From Cyanobacteria bacterium FACHB-DQ100 (GTDB lineage: Bacteria; Cyanobacteriota; Cyanobacteriia; Leptolyngbyales; Leptolyngbyaceae), in contig JACJNW010000028.1 of assembly GCA_014695195.1 (NCBI GenBank), forward strand, positions 1,054,001-1,118,000: 64,000 bases of DNA. The letters run 5' to 3'. Shown in pieces: positions 46,235 to 54,607 of the stretch. Below the pieces are notes generated by a model. It saw only the letters and a list, made by a program, of their open reading frames with translations, was not told where the DNA came from and did no database searches. How positions within the stretch are numbered: position 1 is the stretch's first letter; the number at the start of each line of letters is the position of its first letter. The position numbers were made by a program, and so were the translations under genes.

Positions 46235-46264
46235 AAGTGAGGTAGGGAACTGCCTCGCTTTTTT
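46235..46264 (+). terminator. Rho-independent terminator after sodB
   Basis: AAGTGAGGTAG (46235-46245) pairs with CTGCCTCGCTT (46250-46260), using G-U pairs, and ends in T6. Confidence 0.8.
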
Positions 46265-46398
46265 GTTTGTCAGGCGAATAGCCTTATGTTTTCTAGATGA
46301 CACAGCCTTTACTCAATTACAAAAAACTTTGTACGATCGCACCCACAACGCCAAAAATAACGCAACAATGAAGCTAAACCGCAGATTTTGACCTCTTC

Positions 46399-46605
46399 AT
46401 GAATAGCACCGAACTCGCCCGCTACCTTGAACAAACGGGCAATGTAACAAAGCCCTGGTTACTCGCTCAGTTAAGAGTCCTGAAACTGAATGAACAACGA
46501 TCGCAGATGACTACTGCTGAGTATGAGCAGCGATTAGCAGATATTCACCAGGATTTAATGAATTTGGGTGAATGGTGGGTCGGTCGTGAAGATGAGGTGT
46601 TCTAA
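46399..46605 (+). CDS. Small cyanobacterial protein coupled to polyphosphate kinase
   Basis: This 68-residue protein is not one I can name. It is mostly helical: ELARYLEQTGNVTKPWLLAQL, then a Met/Gln-rich MTTAEYEQRLADIHQDLMNLGEWW, ending VGREDEVF. Its stop TAA overlaps the ppk ATG (TAATG), so the two are translationally coupled. That conserved-looking coupling suggests it acts with or regulates Ppk. The family is plausible in cyanobacteria but unverified. Confidence 0.65.
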   Translation: MNSTELARYLEQTGNVTKPWLLAQLRVLKLNEQRSQMTTAEYEQRLADIHQDLMNLGEWWVGREDEVF

Positions 46606-48770
46606 TGCGACGACGCAAGCAGGCAACGGTAGAACCCGATTTGAGCGATCCACAGTTTTTTTTCAATCGAGAACTAAGCTGGATCGAATTTAACAATCGG
46701 GTGCTGCATGAAGCATTTGACCCCCGCACACCCTTGATCGAGCGGCTCAAGTTTCTAGCGATCTTTAGCTCAAACTTGGACGAATATTTTATGGTGCGAG
46801 TGGCAGCCTTCAAGGAACAAGTCGAGGCGCAAGTCAGTCGCCTCAGTTCAGACGGTCGCACACCCCAAGAACAATTAACGTTAATCAACGAGCGATTGCG
46901 TCCCCTTGTGGCAAAGCAACATCGTCATTTTGAGGAAGCGCTGCGTCCTCAGATGGTCGCTCAGGGCATTTATCTTCTGGATTACATCGATTTAAGCCAG
47001 GAACAACGCGCTTATTTACACCGGTATTTTGAATCTCAAGTCTTTCCGGTTCTGACTCCGCTTGCGATCGACCCTGGACACCCGTTTCCTTATATTTCTA
47101 ATCTCAGTTTGAATTTAGCCGTTGTCATTAAAGACAGCGTGACCGATGAGGAACTGTTTGCGCGAGTGAAAGTTCCGAGGGTGCTGCCGCGCTTTATTCC
47201 ATTGCCGATCGAAACTCAGGATCTCCCCACTTCCGTTGCAAAAAGTCGCGCCACAATTTGGGCAGGCGTTCCGCTTGAACAAGTGATCGCCCATAATCTG
47301 GAAGCTTTGTTTCCGGGGATGAACATTCAGGAATATCATCCGTTTCGGATTACGCGCAACGGGGATTTGGATGTTGAGGAAGACGAAACCGACGATTTGC
47401 TGATCGCGATCGAGGAAGAACTGCGAAAACGCCGCGTTGGGGGTTCGGTGGTGCGGATGGAAATTAATCCATCCATGCCGCAGCACATTCGATCGATGCT
47501 GCTCGAAGAAATGGAACTCACTTCTGATGATATTTACGAAATTGACGGGCTTCTGTGTCTGAAGGATTTGTTTACCCTCACAGGTTTACCGCTTCCAGAA
47601 CTCAAAGATCCGCCTTGGAATCCCGTAACGCACCCGAAACTAAGACGAGTTGCAGAAGTTCCTGTGACAGAGGCGCTGACGCACGATGAAAACTTTTTTG
47701 CGGTGGTTCGTCGTCAAGATATCCTAGTGCATCACCCGTATTATTCGTTTTCTCGCAGCGTGCAGCGCTTTATCGAGGAAGCGGCTTACGATCCGGATGT
47801 GCTTGCAATCAAGATGACGCTTTATCGCACATCGGGAGATTCACCGATCGTTCAAGCCCTGATTGCTGCTGCCGAAAACGGAATTCAAGTGGCGGCTCTA
47901 GTCGAACTTAAAGCCCGCTTTGATGAAGCCAATAACATTAGCTGGGCAAAGAAACTAGAAAGCGCAGGCGTTCACGTTGTTTATGGGTTAGTCGGGCTAA
48001 AAACGCATACTAAATTGGTGTTAGTGGTGCGGCGCGAAGAGGGGCGTATCCGGCGATATGTGCATATTGGCACAGGTAATTACAATCCGAAAACTGCCCG
48101 GCTCTACACAGATTTAGGCATCTTTAGCTGTCGTGAAGAGCTAGGAGCCGATTTAACGGATTTGTTTAACTATCTCACCGGATATTCGCGCCAACAGTCT
48201 TATCGCAAGCTACTGGTTGCGCCAGTGAATTTGCGCGATCGCATGTTGAGCTTTATTGATCGTGAAATTGAACATCAGCGCAACGGTGGACAAGGGCGGA
48301 TTGTTGCCAAAATGAATGCCTTAGTTGATCCACGGCTAATTACTGCACTCTATGAAGCATCTCAAGCTGGAGTTCAGATTGATTTGATCGTGCGCGGAAT
48401 TTGCTGTCTGCGTCCAGGATTAAAAGACATCAGCGAGAATATTCGCGTGGTCAGCATTGTGGGACGCTTTCTCGAACACGCTCGAATTTTCTACTTCAGC
48501 AACAATGGCGACTCTGAAGTTTATATCGGAAGTGCGGATTGGATGCCGCGAAACCTCGATCGTCGAGTTGAAGCAGTCGTTCTAGTCGATGAGCCTGCCC
48601 TTTCTCAAGATCTGCAAGAGATCCTGGGGATTATGCTGGCAGATAATCGCCACGCTTGGGATTTGCAGCCGGATGGCAAATACATACAGCGACAGCCCCA
48701 AGCGGATCAGCCCGAACAAAGTTCGCAGCGCATTTTCATGGACATGGCGCAGCAACAAGCTAGAGAGTGA
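46605..48770 (+). CDS. ppk: Polyphosphate kinase 1
   Basis: This 721-residue enzyme makes inorganic polyphosphate from ATP reversibly. All four PPK1 domains are visible: the N-terminal FFNRELSWIEFNNRVLHEA, a head domain, the catalytic region AIKMTLYRTSGDSPIVQALIAAAENG, and VHIGTGNYNPKTARLYTDLGIFS, which contains the autophosphorylated His. A second active-site histidine is in RFLEHARIFYF. Length is normal. It is cytosolic or membrane-associated and stores phosphate. It is preceded by the coupled 68-residue gene and followed by a strong terminator. Confidence 0.96.
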   Translation: MRRRKQATVEPDLSDPQFFFNRELSWIEFNNRVLHEAFDPRTPLIERLKFLAIFSSNLDEYFMVRVAAFKEQVEAQVSRLSSDGRTPQEQLTLINERLRPLVAKQHRHFEEALRPQMVAQGIYLLDYIDLSQEQRAYLHRYFESQVFPVLTPLAIDPGHPFPYISNLSLNLAVVIKDSVTDEELFARVKVPRVLPRFIPLPIETQDLPTSVAKSRATIWAGVPLEQVIAHNLEALFPGMNIQEYHPFRITRNGDLDVEEDETDDLLIAIEEELRKRRVGGSVVRMEINPSMPQHIRSMLLEEMELTSDDIYEIDGLLCLKDLFTLTGLPLPELKDPPWNPVTHPKLRRVAEVPVTEALTHDENFFAVVRRQDILVHHPYYSFSRSVQRFIEEAAYDPDVLAIKMTLYRTSGDSPIVQALIAAAENGIQVAALVELKARFDEANNISWAKKLESAGVHVVYGLVGLKTHTKLVLVVRREEGRIRRYVHIGTGNYNPKTARLYTDLGIFSCREELGADLTDLFNYLTGYSRQQSYRKLLVAPVNLRDRMLSFIDREIEHQRNGGQGRIVAKMNALVDPRLITALYEASQAGVQIDLIVRGICCLRPGLKDISENIRVVSIVGRFLEHARIFYFSNNGDSEVYIGSADWMPRNLDRRVEAVVLVDEPALSQDLQEILGIMLADNRHAWDLQPDGKYIQRQPQADQPEQSSQRIFMDMAQQQARE

Positions 48771-48796
48771 CCCCACACCAAACAATCTAGATCTGG

Positions 48797-48825
48797 AGGC
48801 GAATGTTTCGGCATTCGCCTTTTTT
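48797..48825 (+). terminator. Rho-independent terminator after ppk
   Basis: AGGCGAATG (48797-48805) pairs with CATTCGCCT (48812-48820) around TTTCGG and is followed by TTTTTT. Confidence 0.88.
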
Positions 48826-49364
48826 GTGATCTTCGTTCAACAACTTCGTAGACGCGCACTGAATCGCCTCCCTACTTCCTTTGCTCAATGCAGGATTGGC
48901 TCAGATTTATTGGCTTTGATCAACTTTTGTATTCCAGGCTACTCTATGAAGAATATTCTTCTGAATTCAAGCTAAATTAATCAGGTTTCCTACTTGTTTC
49001 CGTAATATTTCGGAGAAACGAGCAGAACTTTAAACTATTTAAAAAGACCACGGCAATTCCTCGGATCTAATTTCTAAAACGAGCTAATCTATCTGTGCAT
49101 CTCCGTGGAATTCCTAGTAGCTTACTTAAGCAAAAACCGACTACTATACTGCCTTAGCACCCTATCCTTTCTTCCGTACTGCCACTGAAATTCAGCAAAA
49201 AAACGGACGTATTTCAATTCATAAACAAAGACGAGATAAAGCTCATAAAAAACAATAGAAAATGTCCAGATTTACTGCAAAAAACTCAATCATTTCGATT
49301 AAAGTAGGTTGCAGTTGAGCATAGCTACATTGAGACCAATTGAAGACCCCAGTGTGATCTAAAA
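48826..49364. other. Intergenic region before the sigma-factor gene
   Basis: About 540 bp without a gene or a clear RNA fold. It is AT-rich near 49000-49260. Long promoter-leader regions are common upstream of group 2 sigma genes, so it may contain several promoters, but none can be fixed. Confidence 0.35.
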
Positions 49365-50354
49365 ATGGCAACCAAATTACCCACTGACTCTCTCCCGATC
49401 GACGCAGTTGTAACCGAAAGCGATATCGATTTCTCTGAACTCGCATCGCTCGAAAACGAAGATCTTTCACCCGAAGGTTTAGCAAAATCGCTGAGAGGAA
49501 AAGCCAGCGAATATCTAGGATTGTCCGATGATTCGGTTGGAATGTTTCTGAGGGAAATGGCAAGATATCCGCTGCTGACTCAAGCTGAAGAAATTGAATT
49601 GGCGCGAGAAATTACCAAAGGTGGAATTGTTGGAGAACGAGCAAAGCGAAAATTAGTTCGAGCGAATCTGCGCTTAGTCGTGTCAATTGCCAAAAAATAT
49701 CTCAATCGGGGAGTTCCTTTCTTAGATTTGATTCAAGAAGGGGCAATGGGTTTAATGAGAGCCGCAGAAAAATTTGACTACGAACGCGGCTACAAGTTTT
49801 CAACTTATGCGTACTGGTGGATTCGCCAAGGAATTACCCGCGCCATTGCGTCTCAATCTAGAACGGTTCGCTTACCCGTTCACATGGTCGAAAAGCTGAA
49901 TCAAGTTCGCAAAGTGCGTCAACTGCTATCTCAAGAACTCGGTCGTAAACCGACAAAGAAAGAGCTAGCTGGTGCGCTCGATATGGAAGAAGATAAGTTA
50001 GAGCAGGTTCTAGACGTGAGCCAGCGCACCTTATCGCTTCATGCCTGGGTGGGACGCGATGAAGATACGGAACTTATGCAACTAATCGAAGATGCGGATA
50101 ATGTTGCGCCGAACGATAACTTAGACCACAAACTCTTGGTCGATCGCCTCAACTCGGTGCTGGATCACCTCAGCGATCGAGAGCGCGAAATCATCAAACT
50201 GCGGTTTGGTCTCACCGATGGTCAACACTATACCTTGAGTGAAATTGGTCAGCTTTATGATCTCTCGCGTGAGCGAGTGCGGCAGATTCAGGCAAAAGCG
50301 ATGAGAAAGCTGCGTCATCCTCGTCGCCAAGCCCTGCTGAAAGATTGGATGTGA
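49365..50354 (+). CDS. Group 2 sigma-70 family RNA polymerase sigma factor
   Basis: This 329-residue protein is a cyanobacterial SigB-E-type alternative sigma factor. Region 1.2 is [25 protein letters not shown]; region 2 is [30 protein letters not shown]...[17 protein letters not shown], which recognises -10 DNA. Regions 3 and 4 end in [29 protein letters not shown], the helix-turn-helix for -35. It lacks region 1.1 and the long insert of primary SigA. Which member (SigB, C, D or E) cannot be told by eye. It probably serves stress, carbon or nitrogen responses. It is followed by a terminator. Confidence 0.93.
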   Translation: MATKLPTDSLPIDAVVTESDIDFSELASLENEDLSPEGLAKSLRGKASEYLGLSDDSVGMFLREMARYPLLTQAEEIELAREITKGGIVGERAKRKLVRANLRLVVSIAKKYLNRGVPFLDLIQEGAMGLMRAAEKFDYERGYKFSTYAYWWIRQGITRAIASQSRTVRLPVHMVEKLNQVRKVRQLLSQELGRKPTKKELAGALDMEEDKLEQVLDVSQRTLSLHAWVGRDEDTELMQLIEDADNVAPNDNLDHKLLVDRLNSVLDHLSDREREIIKLRFGLTDGQHYTLSEIGQLYDLSRERVRQIQAKAMRKLRHPRRQALLKDWM

Positions 50355-50373
50355 TTAAAGCTTGTCGGTTGCT

Positions 50374-50413
50374 ATCAGCGATTCGTCTTCTTAGATGAGT
50401 CGCTGATTTTTTT
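50374..50413 (+). terminator. Rho-independent terminator after the sigma factor
   Basis: ATCAGCGA (50374-50381) pairs with TCGCTGAT (50400-50407), with an 18-base loop partly paired inside, then T7. Confidence 0.75.
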
Positions 50414-50617
50414 ACATTAACTTTATATTAACTAAGATGAAAGAGCCTATGAAGCTCCATTTCGTCCCGCATCAGAGCAAATAAGTATAAAATCTATTTT
50501 GACTCAGTAAGCGTTCAGAACCGGGGTTCTACTAAATTTATTCGGTTAGTCCTTGCGGTAGAGGACTGTGAGATGTACGAATCATTACACTTTTAGTCAC
50601 ATCAATTATTCCGTCCC

Positions 50618-51025
50618 ATGCTGTCTAGTGAGTGCAAAGTGTTGCGTGTTTTAATTGTCGATGATCATGAACTGACCCGCTTTAGCCTGAAGTTGGCACT
50701 CCAACGTCAGGAAGGAATTGAGCTAGTGGGTCTTGCTAGCAACGGTCAAGAAGCCGTTGAAATGGCGAATCGTCATTGCCCAGACGTAATTGTTTTGGAT
50801 TTGCAGATGCCTGTGATGGATGGGCTGAGTGCCTCAACTCAGATTAAGAGCGCTCATCCAAATGTCAAGATTTTGGCGTATTCTTCGCTCGAAGATCCGC
50901 AGACTGAGGTAATGCTGCAAACGGCGAAAGTCGATGCGTTTTGCAAAAAGGAAACCACAGTTCAAGATCTAATCGCGATCGTGAATGAACTCGGAGAACA
51001 AGCGAACCAGCCTCGCAGTTTTTAG
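50618..51025 (+). CDS. Receiver-only response regulator
   Basis: This 135-residue protein is a single CheY-like receiver without an output domain. The acidic pocket is VLIVDDHE, the phosphoacceptor Asp is in VIVLDLQMPVMDG, and the conserved Thr/Ser and Lys are near ILAYSS and CKKE. The wording of the LTRFSLKLALQRQEGIELVGLASNGQEAVE stretch is of the NarL/LuxR-type receiver, so it may be a shuttle or a shortened regulator. The neighbouring sigma factor is 260 bp away with a terminator between, so no direct link is shown. Confidence 0.85.
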   Translation: MLSSECKVLRVLIVDDHELTRFSLKLALQRQEGIELVGLASNGQEAVEMANRHCPDVIVLDLQMPVMDGLSASTQIKSAHPNVKILAYSSLEDPQTEVMLQTAKVDAFCKKETTVQDLIAIVNELGEQANQPRSF

Positions 51026-51092
51026 CGAATCCAAAGGTGAGTGAGAAATAGTGACAGTACCCTCGTTCTAGATAGGCTTTGTACGTATCTTG

Positions 51093-51120
51093 GCGCGATC
51101 TCTGAAGTTAGAGATTGCGC
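51093..51120 (+). terminator. Hairpin after the receiver gene
   Basis: GCGCGATCTCT (51093-51103) pairs with AGAGATTGCGC (51110-51120), one G-U pair, loop GAAGTT. No T-run, so a weak terminator or stabiliser. Confidence 0.45.
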
Positions 51121-51235
51121 TAAACAACAAACTCTAACTGAATGACGGTTTCTCCCCCTTCTTCAGACAGGTTTCCCCCAACGACAGCCCTAATACGATC
51201 TGACATTATAAAAACATAAGAGAAGGGCACAACTT

Positions 51236-51520
51236 ATGAAATTCTACGACTGGTATCGCACTCTTGTTCGCAACTCTAAATACCGCTGGTTAGTGATTGC
51301 TGGCACTTTGCTCTATTTGTTTAGCCCGATCGACCTTTTGCCCGACTTTGTTCCGCTAATCGGACAGATTGACGACACGGTGATTTTAGGGCTTCTGGTT
51401 GCTGAAGTCTCTTCGATGCTGATGGATCGCCTGAAAGCCCAGAAAGAAACGACCAACGCCGCCGTCGATGGTAAGCCGACCGCAGAAGCTGTTGATGTCG
51501 AAGCGACGACCGTTCGATAA
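51236..51520 (+). CDS. DUF1232 (YkvA-type) small membrane protein
   Basis: This 94-residue protein has the DUF1232 core: WLVIAGTLLYLFSPIDLLPDFVPLIGQIDD, with the invariant SPIDLLPDFVP motif, then a second hydrophobic segment and a polar C-terminus. Function of the family is unknown; it is widespread and thought to be membrane-associated. It is monocistronic, with a GAAA-loop terminator directly after it. Confidence 0.88.
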   Translation: MKFYDWYRTLVRNSKYRWLVIAGTLLYLFSPIDLLPDFVPLIGQIDDTVILGLLVAEVSSMLMDRLKAQKETTNAAVDGKPTAEAVDVEATTVR

Positions 51521-51545
51521 TTTTCGCTCAATTGAATAATTCCTG

Positions 51546-51571
51546 GAGGCGCGAGAAATCGCGCCTCTTTT
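51546..51571 (+). terminator. Rho-independent terminator after the DUF1232 gene
   Basis: GAGGCGCGA (51546-51554) pairs with TCGCGCCTC (51559-51567) around a GAAA tetraloop, followed by TTTT. Confidence 0.8.
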
Positions 51572-51625
51572 GCCATAGTTTCTCGAATCCATCTAGAATG
51601 GGGGTCTGAGTTTATTTTGTCGCCC

Positions 51626-52978
51626 ATGACTGCTTCTCGCCGCTATCACATCACCACGTTCGGCTGCCAAATGAACAAAGCAGACTCCGAGCGCATGGCT
51701 GGAATTCTAGAAACAATGGGCTTTGAGTGGTCAGAAGAACCGAACGAAGCCGACTTGATTCTTTATAATACCTGCACGATTCGCGATAACGCCGAGCAGA
51801 AGGTTTATTCGTATCTGGGACGACAAGCACAGCGCAAACAAGAAAACCCGAATTTAACGATCGTCGTTGCCGGATGTGTGGCACAGCAAGAAGGCGAAGC
51901 ATTGTTACGCCGAGTGCCAGAACTGGATCTGGTAATGGGGCCTCAATATGCAAATCAGCTAGAAGATCTACTGGAACAGGTCTTCAGCGGCAATCAAGTG
52001 GTGGCAACTGACCCGATCCACATTGTCGAAGATATTACAAAACCTAGACGGGATAGCCAGGTTACAGCCTGGGTGAATGTAATCTACGGTTGTAACGAAC
52101 GCTGTACCTATTGTGTGGTTCCAAGCGTGCGGGGAGTCGAACAGTCGCGCACTCCAGAAGCAATTCGAGCAGAGATTGAATCGTTGGCTGCACAGGGTTA
52201 CACAGAGATAACACTGTTAGGACAAAATATTGATGCGTATGGGCGAGATCTGCCGGGTTCTACTCCTGAAGGGCGGCATCTACATACGTTGACTGATCTG
52301 CTGTACTTTGTGCATGATGTCCCAGGCATCGATCGCATTCGATTTGCGACCAGCCACCCGCGCTATTTCACCGAACGGTTGATTCGGGCTTGCGCTGAAT
52401 TACCAAAAGTGTGTGAGCACTTCCACATTCCGTTTCAGTCGGGTGATAACGAAGTCTTGAAAGCGATGGCACGCGGCTATAGTCACGAGCGCTACCGCCG
52501 CATTATCGATATGATTCGTCAATATATGCCGGATGCCTCGATTAGTGCCGATGCGATCGTCGGGTTCCCTGGCGAAACCGAAGCACAATTTCAGAATACG
52601 CTGAAGCTGGTTGAGGAAGTTGGCTTTGATTTGATCAATACGGCGGCTTATTCTCCACGTCCGGGAACGCCTGCGGCAGTGTGGGAAGATCAGCTTTCTG
52701 AAGAAGTCAAAGCCGATCGACTCCAGCGCCTAAACCGCTTAGTGTCGCAAACGGCAGCAGAACGATCGCAGCGCTACGCCGGACGAATCGAAGAAGTCCT
52801 AGTCGAGGCGCAAAATCCGAAAGACCCGACTCAAGTGATGGGACGGACACGCGGTAATCGACTGACGTTCTTTGCAGGGTCGATCGACGAGTTACGTGGT
52901 CAACTGATCAAAGTCAGAATCACGGAAGTTCGCCCGTTTAGTTTGACGGGACAACCCTTGATTGAAGTTCGATTGTAG
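51626..52978 (+). CDS. miaB: tRNA-2-methylthio-N6-dimethylallyladenosine synthase
   Basis: This 450-residue radical-SAM methylthiotransferase modifies A37 of tRNAs that read UNN codons. The N-terminal UPF0004 domain shows [17 protein letters not shown], with further cysteines in [14 protein letters not shown] and [11 protein letters not shown] for the second Fe-S cluster. The radical SAM motif is [16 protein letters not shown] (CxxxCxxC), followed by [12 protein letters not shown] and a C-terminal TRAM domain. The ATG at 51626 ([11 protein letters not shown]) is preferred over a TTG nine bases upstream. Tight spacing to tRNA-Ser (opposite strand), itself a MiaB substrate class, is a coincidence worth noting. 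Confidence 0.95.
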   Translation: MTASRRYHITTFGCQMNKADSERMAGILETMGFEWSEEPNEADLILYNTCTIRDNAEQKVYSYLGRQAQRKQENPNLTIVVAGCVAQQEGEALLRRVPELDLVMGPQYANQLEDLLEQVFSGNQVVATDPIHIVEDITKPRRDSQVTAWVNVIYGCNERCTYCVVPSVRGVEQSRTPEAIRAEIESLAAQGYTEITLLGQNIDAYGRDLPGSTPEGRHLHTLTDLLYFVHDVPGIDRIRFATSHPRYFTERLIRACAELPKVCEHFHIPFQSGDNEVLKAMARGYSHERYRRIIDMIRQYMPDASISADAIVGFPGETEAQFQNTLKLVEEVGFDLINTAAYSPRPGTPAAVWEDQLSEEVKADRLQRLNRLVSQTAAERSQRYAGRIEEVLVEAQNPKDPTQVMGRTRGNRLTFFAGSIDELRGQLIKVRITEVRPFSLTGQPLIEVRL

Positions 52979-52981
52979 AAA

Positions 52982-53066
52982 CGGAGAGGGTGGGATTCGA
53001 ACCCACGGAACCTTTCGGTTCATTCGATTTCAAGTCGAACGCGATCGACCACTCTGCCACCTCTCC
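52982..53066 (-). tRNA. tRNA-Ser (TGA anticodon)
   Basis: The minus strand folds as a type II tRNA of 85 bases. The acceptor stem GGAGAGG pairs with CCTCTCC with discriminator G, the D-arm is GCAGAGTGGTCGATCGC, the anticodon loop is CTTGAAA and a long variable arm holds GAACCGAAAGGTTC. The large variable arm and G73 are typical of serine tRNAs; TGA reads UCN codons ending in A. CCA is not encoded. It contains a half HIP1 CGATCG in the D region. Confidence 0.95.
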
Positions 53067-53116
53067 AGGCGCTTGCCTGATTTTAACTCAGTTTGGCGCA
53101 AATACGATCGCCAAAT

Positions 53117-53887
53117 CTAAGGAAAAGCGGCTTCTGGATCAACACCAAACACATAGTCATAATCAAACACGATTGCGTCCGGGTGACGAATCACAGAGAA
53201 GCCAAAGCTGCTGATGACTTCAGTTGTGAAGGTGGCGATCGCCAGTTCGATCAGCTTTTTGTCGGCGATCGTTGGAACCTGGACATAGTAATCTCGCCGT
53301 GCGAAGAAGAGCTTTTCGTCTCTTGGCACAATGATTTGATTTAAGCGATGGGTTTGCTGGATCGGCTTGAGATAAAGCGTGATGAATTCTTCCTGGTTGC
53401 GTTGGAGTCGGTAGAGTCGTTCATGTTGCAGCCAACTCATCCGGAATAGCAGCTTGATGATTTCAAAGCCGAGAATGTAGTTGAAAATATGATTTCTCTC
53501 TTCGGTGCTAACCACTACTCGCACCGCAGATTCCAGGATTAGATCGAGTTTTCTTCTCGAATCCTGGGCGGAGTGAATGTAGAACTGGCGGATATAGTTT
53601 CTTAAAACGGCTTCAGTCAGTTGGGTCGTGATGCGGAATCGATCTAAATTGAGCTTAACTTTTTGTCTAATTTCGTGATTTTCGATCAGTTTAGAAATGA
53701 GTCCATTCGCAGTGTACTCATCGAGAAATTGAGCCTGGGTCGCAGGCGATGCGGCACAGAGCAGATGACACAACGACAGCACGTAGCGCCGCTGATTCCA
53801 GGGTAAATTTTCCGCCCACAATCTTGCTTCTGGCGGTAATCTCTGCAAGATATTCTCGATCGACTCGGAGTGTAGGGGGTGAGACAT
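53117..53887 (-). CDS. Conserved cyanobacterial protein, unknown function
   Basis: This 256-residue protein belongs to a family found widely in cyanobacteria, with RRYVLSLCHLLCAASPATQAQFLDEYTANGLI, NYIRQFYIHSAQDSRRK, STEERNHIFNYILGFEIIKLLFRMSWLQHERLYRLQ and a C-terminal DYDYVFGVDP. It appears soluble and mostly helical. I recall homologues being labelled cobyrinic acid a,c-diamide synthase, but no P-loop or CobB-type motif is visible, so that label looks wrong. The ATG at 53887 is used; 53914 is possible. No operon partner. Confidence 0.7.
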   Translation of the reverse strand: MSHPLHSESIENILQRLPPEARLWAENLPWNQRRYVLSLCHLLCAASPATQAQFLDEYTANGLISKLIENHEIRQKVKLNLDRFRITTQLTEAVLRNYIRQFYIHSAQDSRRKLDLILESAVRVVVSTEERNHIFNYILGFEIIKLLFRMSWLQHERLYRLQRNQEEFITLYLKPIQQTHRLNQIIVPRDEKLFFARRDYYVQVPTIADKKLIELAIATFTTEVISSFGFSVIRHPDAIVFDYDYVFGVDPEAAFP

Positions 53888-54059
53888 GGCGCGATCGCTG
53901 GAAATAAAGCACACTGGCTTAGAGTGCCCAATTTAAGCTATGCAGCAGCAGTCCGATGTCATCATCCCGGTAGAGGCGTGAATCATTCTGTTGATGGAAC
54001 AGTTTCAAGCGTAGGATTGCTAACCTTAAATCATTGAATCCGAACAGGAAGTTATTAAT

Positions 54060-54332
54060 ATGAATCTTTTAGCATGGATTGTTTTAGGTCTAATCGCAGG
54101 TGCGATCGCAAAAGCAATTGATCCCGGTGCTCGTGGTGGTGGAATTTTAGGGACTTTGCTTTTAGGAATTGTGGGTGCACTGGTGGGAGGTAGTTTGTAC
54201 ACCCTGTTGACGACAGGGACGCTAGCAATTACCTCGGCTGGCTTGAGCTTGGGTGGCATTATTGTGGCTGTGCTCGGCGCGATCATTTTCTCGTTTATCT
54301 GGAATCGCATCGCTGGACGGGGTGCGATCTAG
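54060..54332 (+). CDS. GlsB/YeaQ/YmgE family stress membrane protein
   Basis: This 90-residue protein is a transglycosylase-associated protein homologue: LLAWIVLGLIAGAIAKAIDPGARGGGILGTLLLGIVGALVGG, with three hydrophobic segments and many glycines. Family members are general stress-induced inner-membrane proteins of unknown mechanism. It is a single gene; a strong hairpin follows at 54368. Confidence 0.85.
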   Translation: MNLLAWIVLGLIAGAIAKAIDPGARGGGILGTLLLGIVGALVGGSLYTLLTTGTLAITSAGLSLGGIIVAVLGAIIFSFIWNRIAGRGAI

Positions 54333-54367
54333 GGTTGCGTTTGATTAAATTTGCTTTCTAAGCTGAG

Positions 54368-54405
54368 ATTGCCCGTAGCTTTGCACCCGCGAGATTACGG
54401 GCAAT
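54368..54405 (+). terminator. Hairpin after the GlsB-like gene
   Basis: A perfect 10-bp stem ATTGCCCGTA (54368-54377) with TACGGGCAAT (54396-54405) and an 18-base loop, with only TT after. Likely the 3' end of the upstream message. Confidence 0.55.
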
Positions 54406-54607
54406 TTAGCGTCTGTGCCCTGTTTGTCTCCTTGGCACGGGTGGGGGTCGAGAATTTGTTTTAATGGGTCTATGAGGGTCGTGGGCTGTTACTTTGCACT
54501 TACTTTTCAGTCCATCCTCGTTAGCCTGTACGAAACCATCCTGCTTCTCCTGCGGGGTAAGGGACTAAAGGATGAGTGTCTGTGGGCAAATTCTAAAGAG
54601 GCAAATC

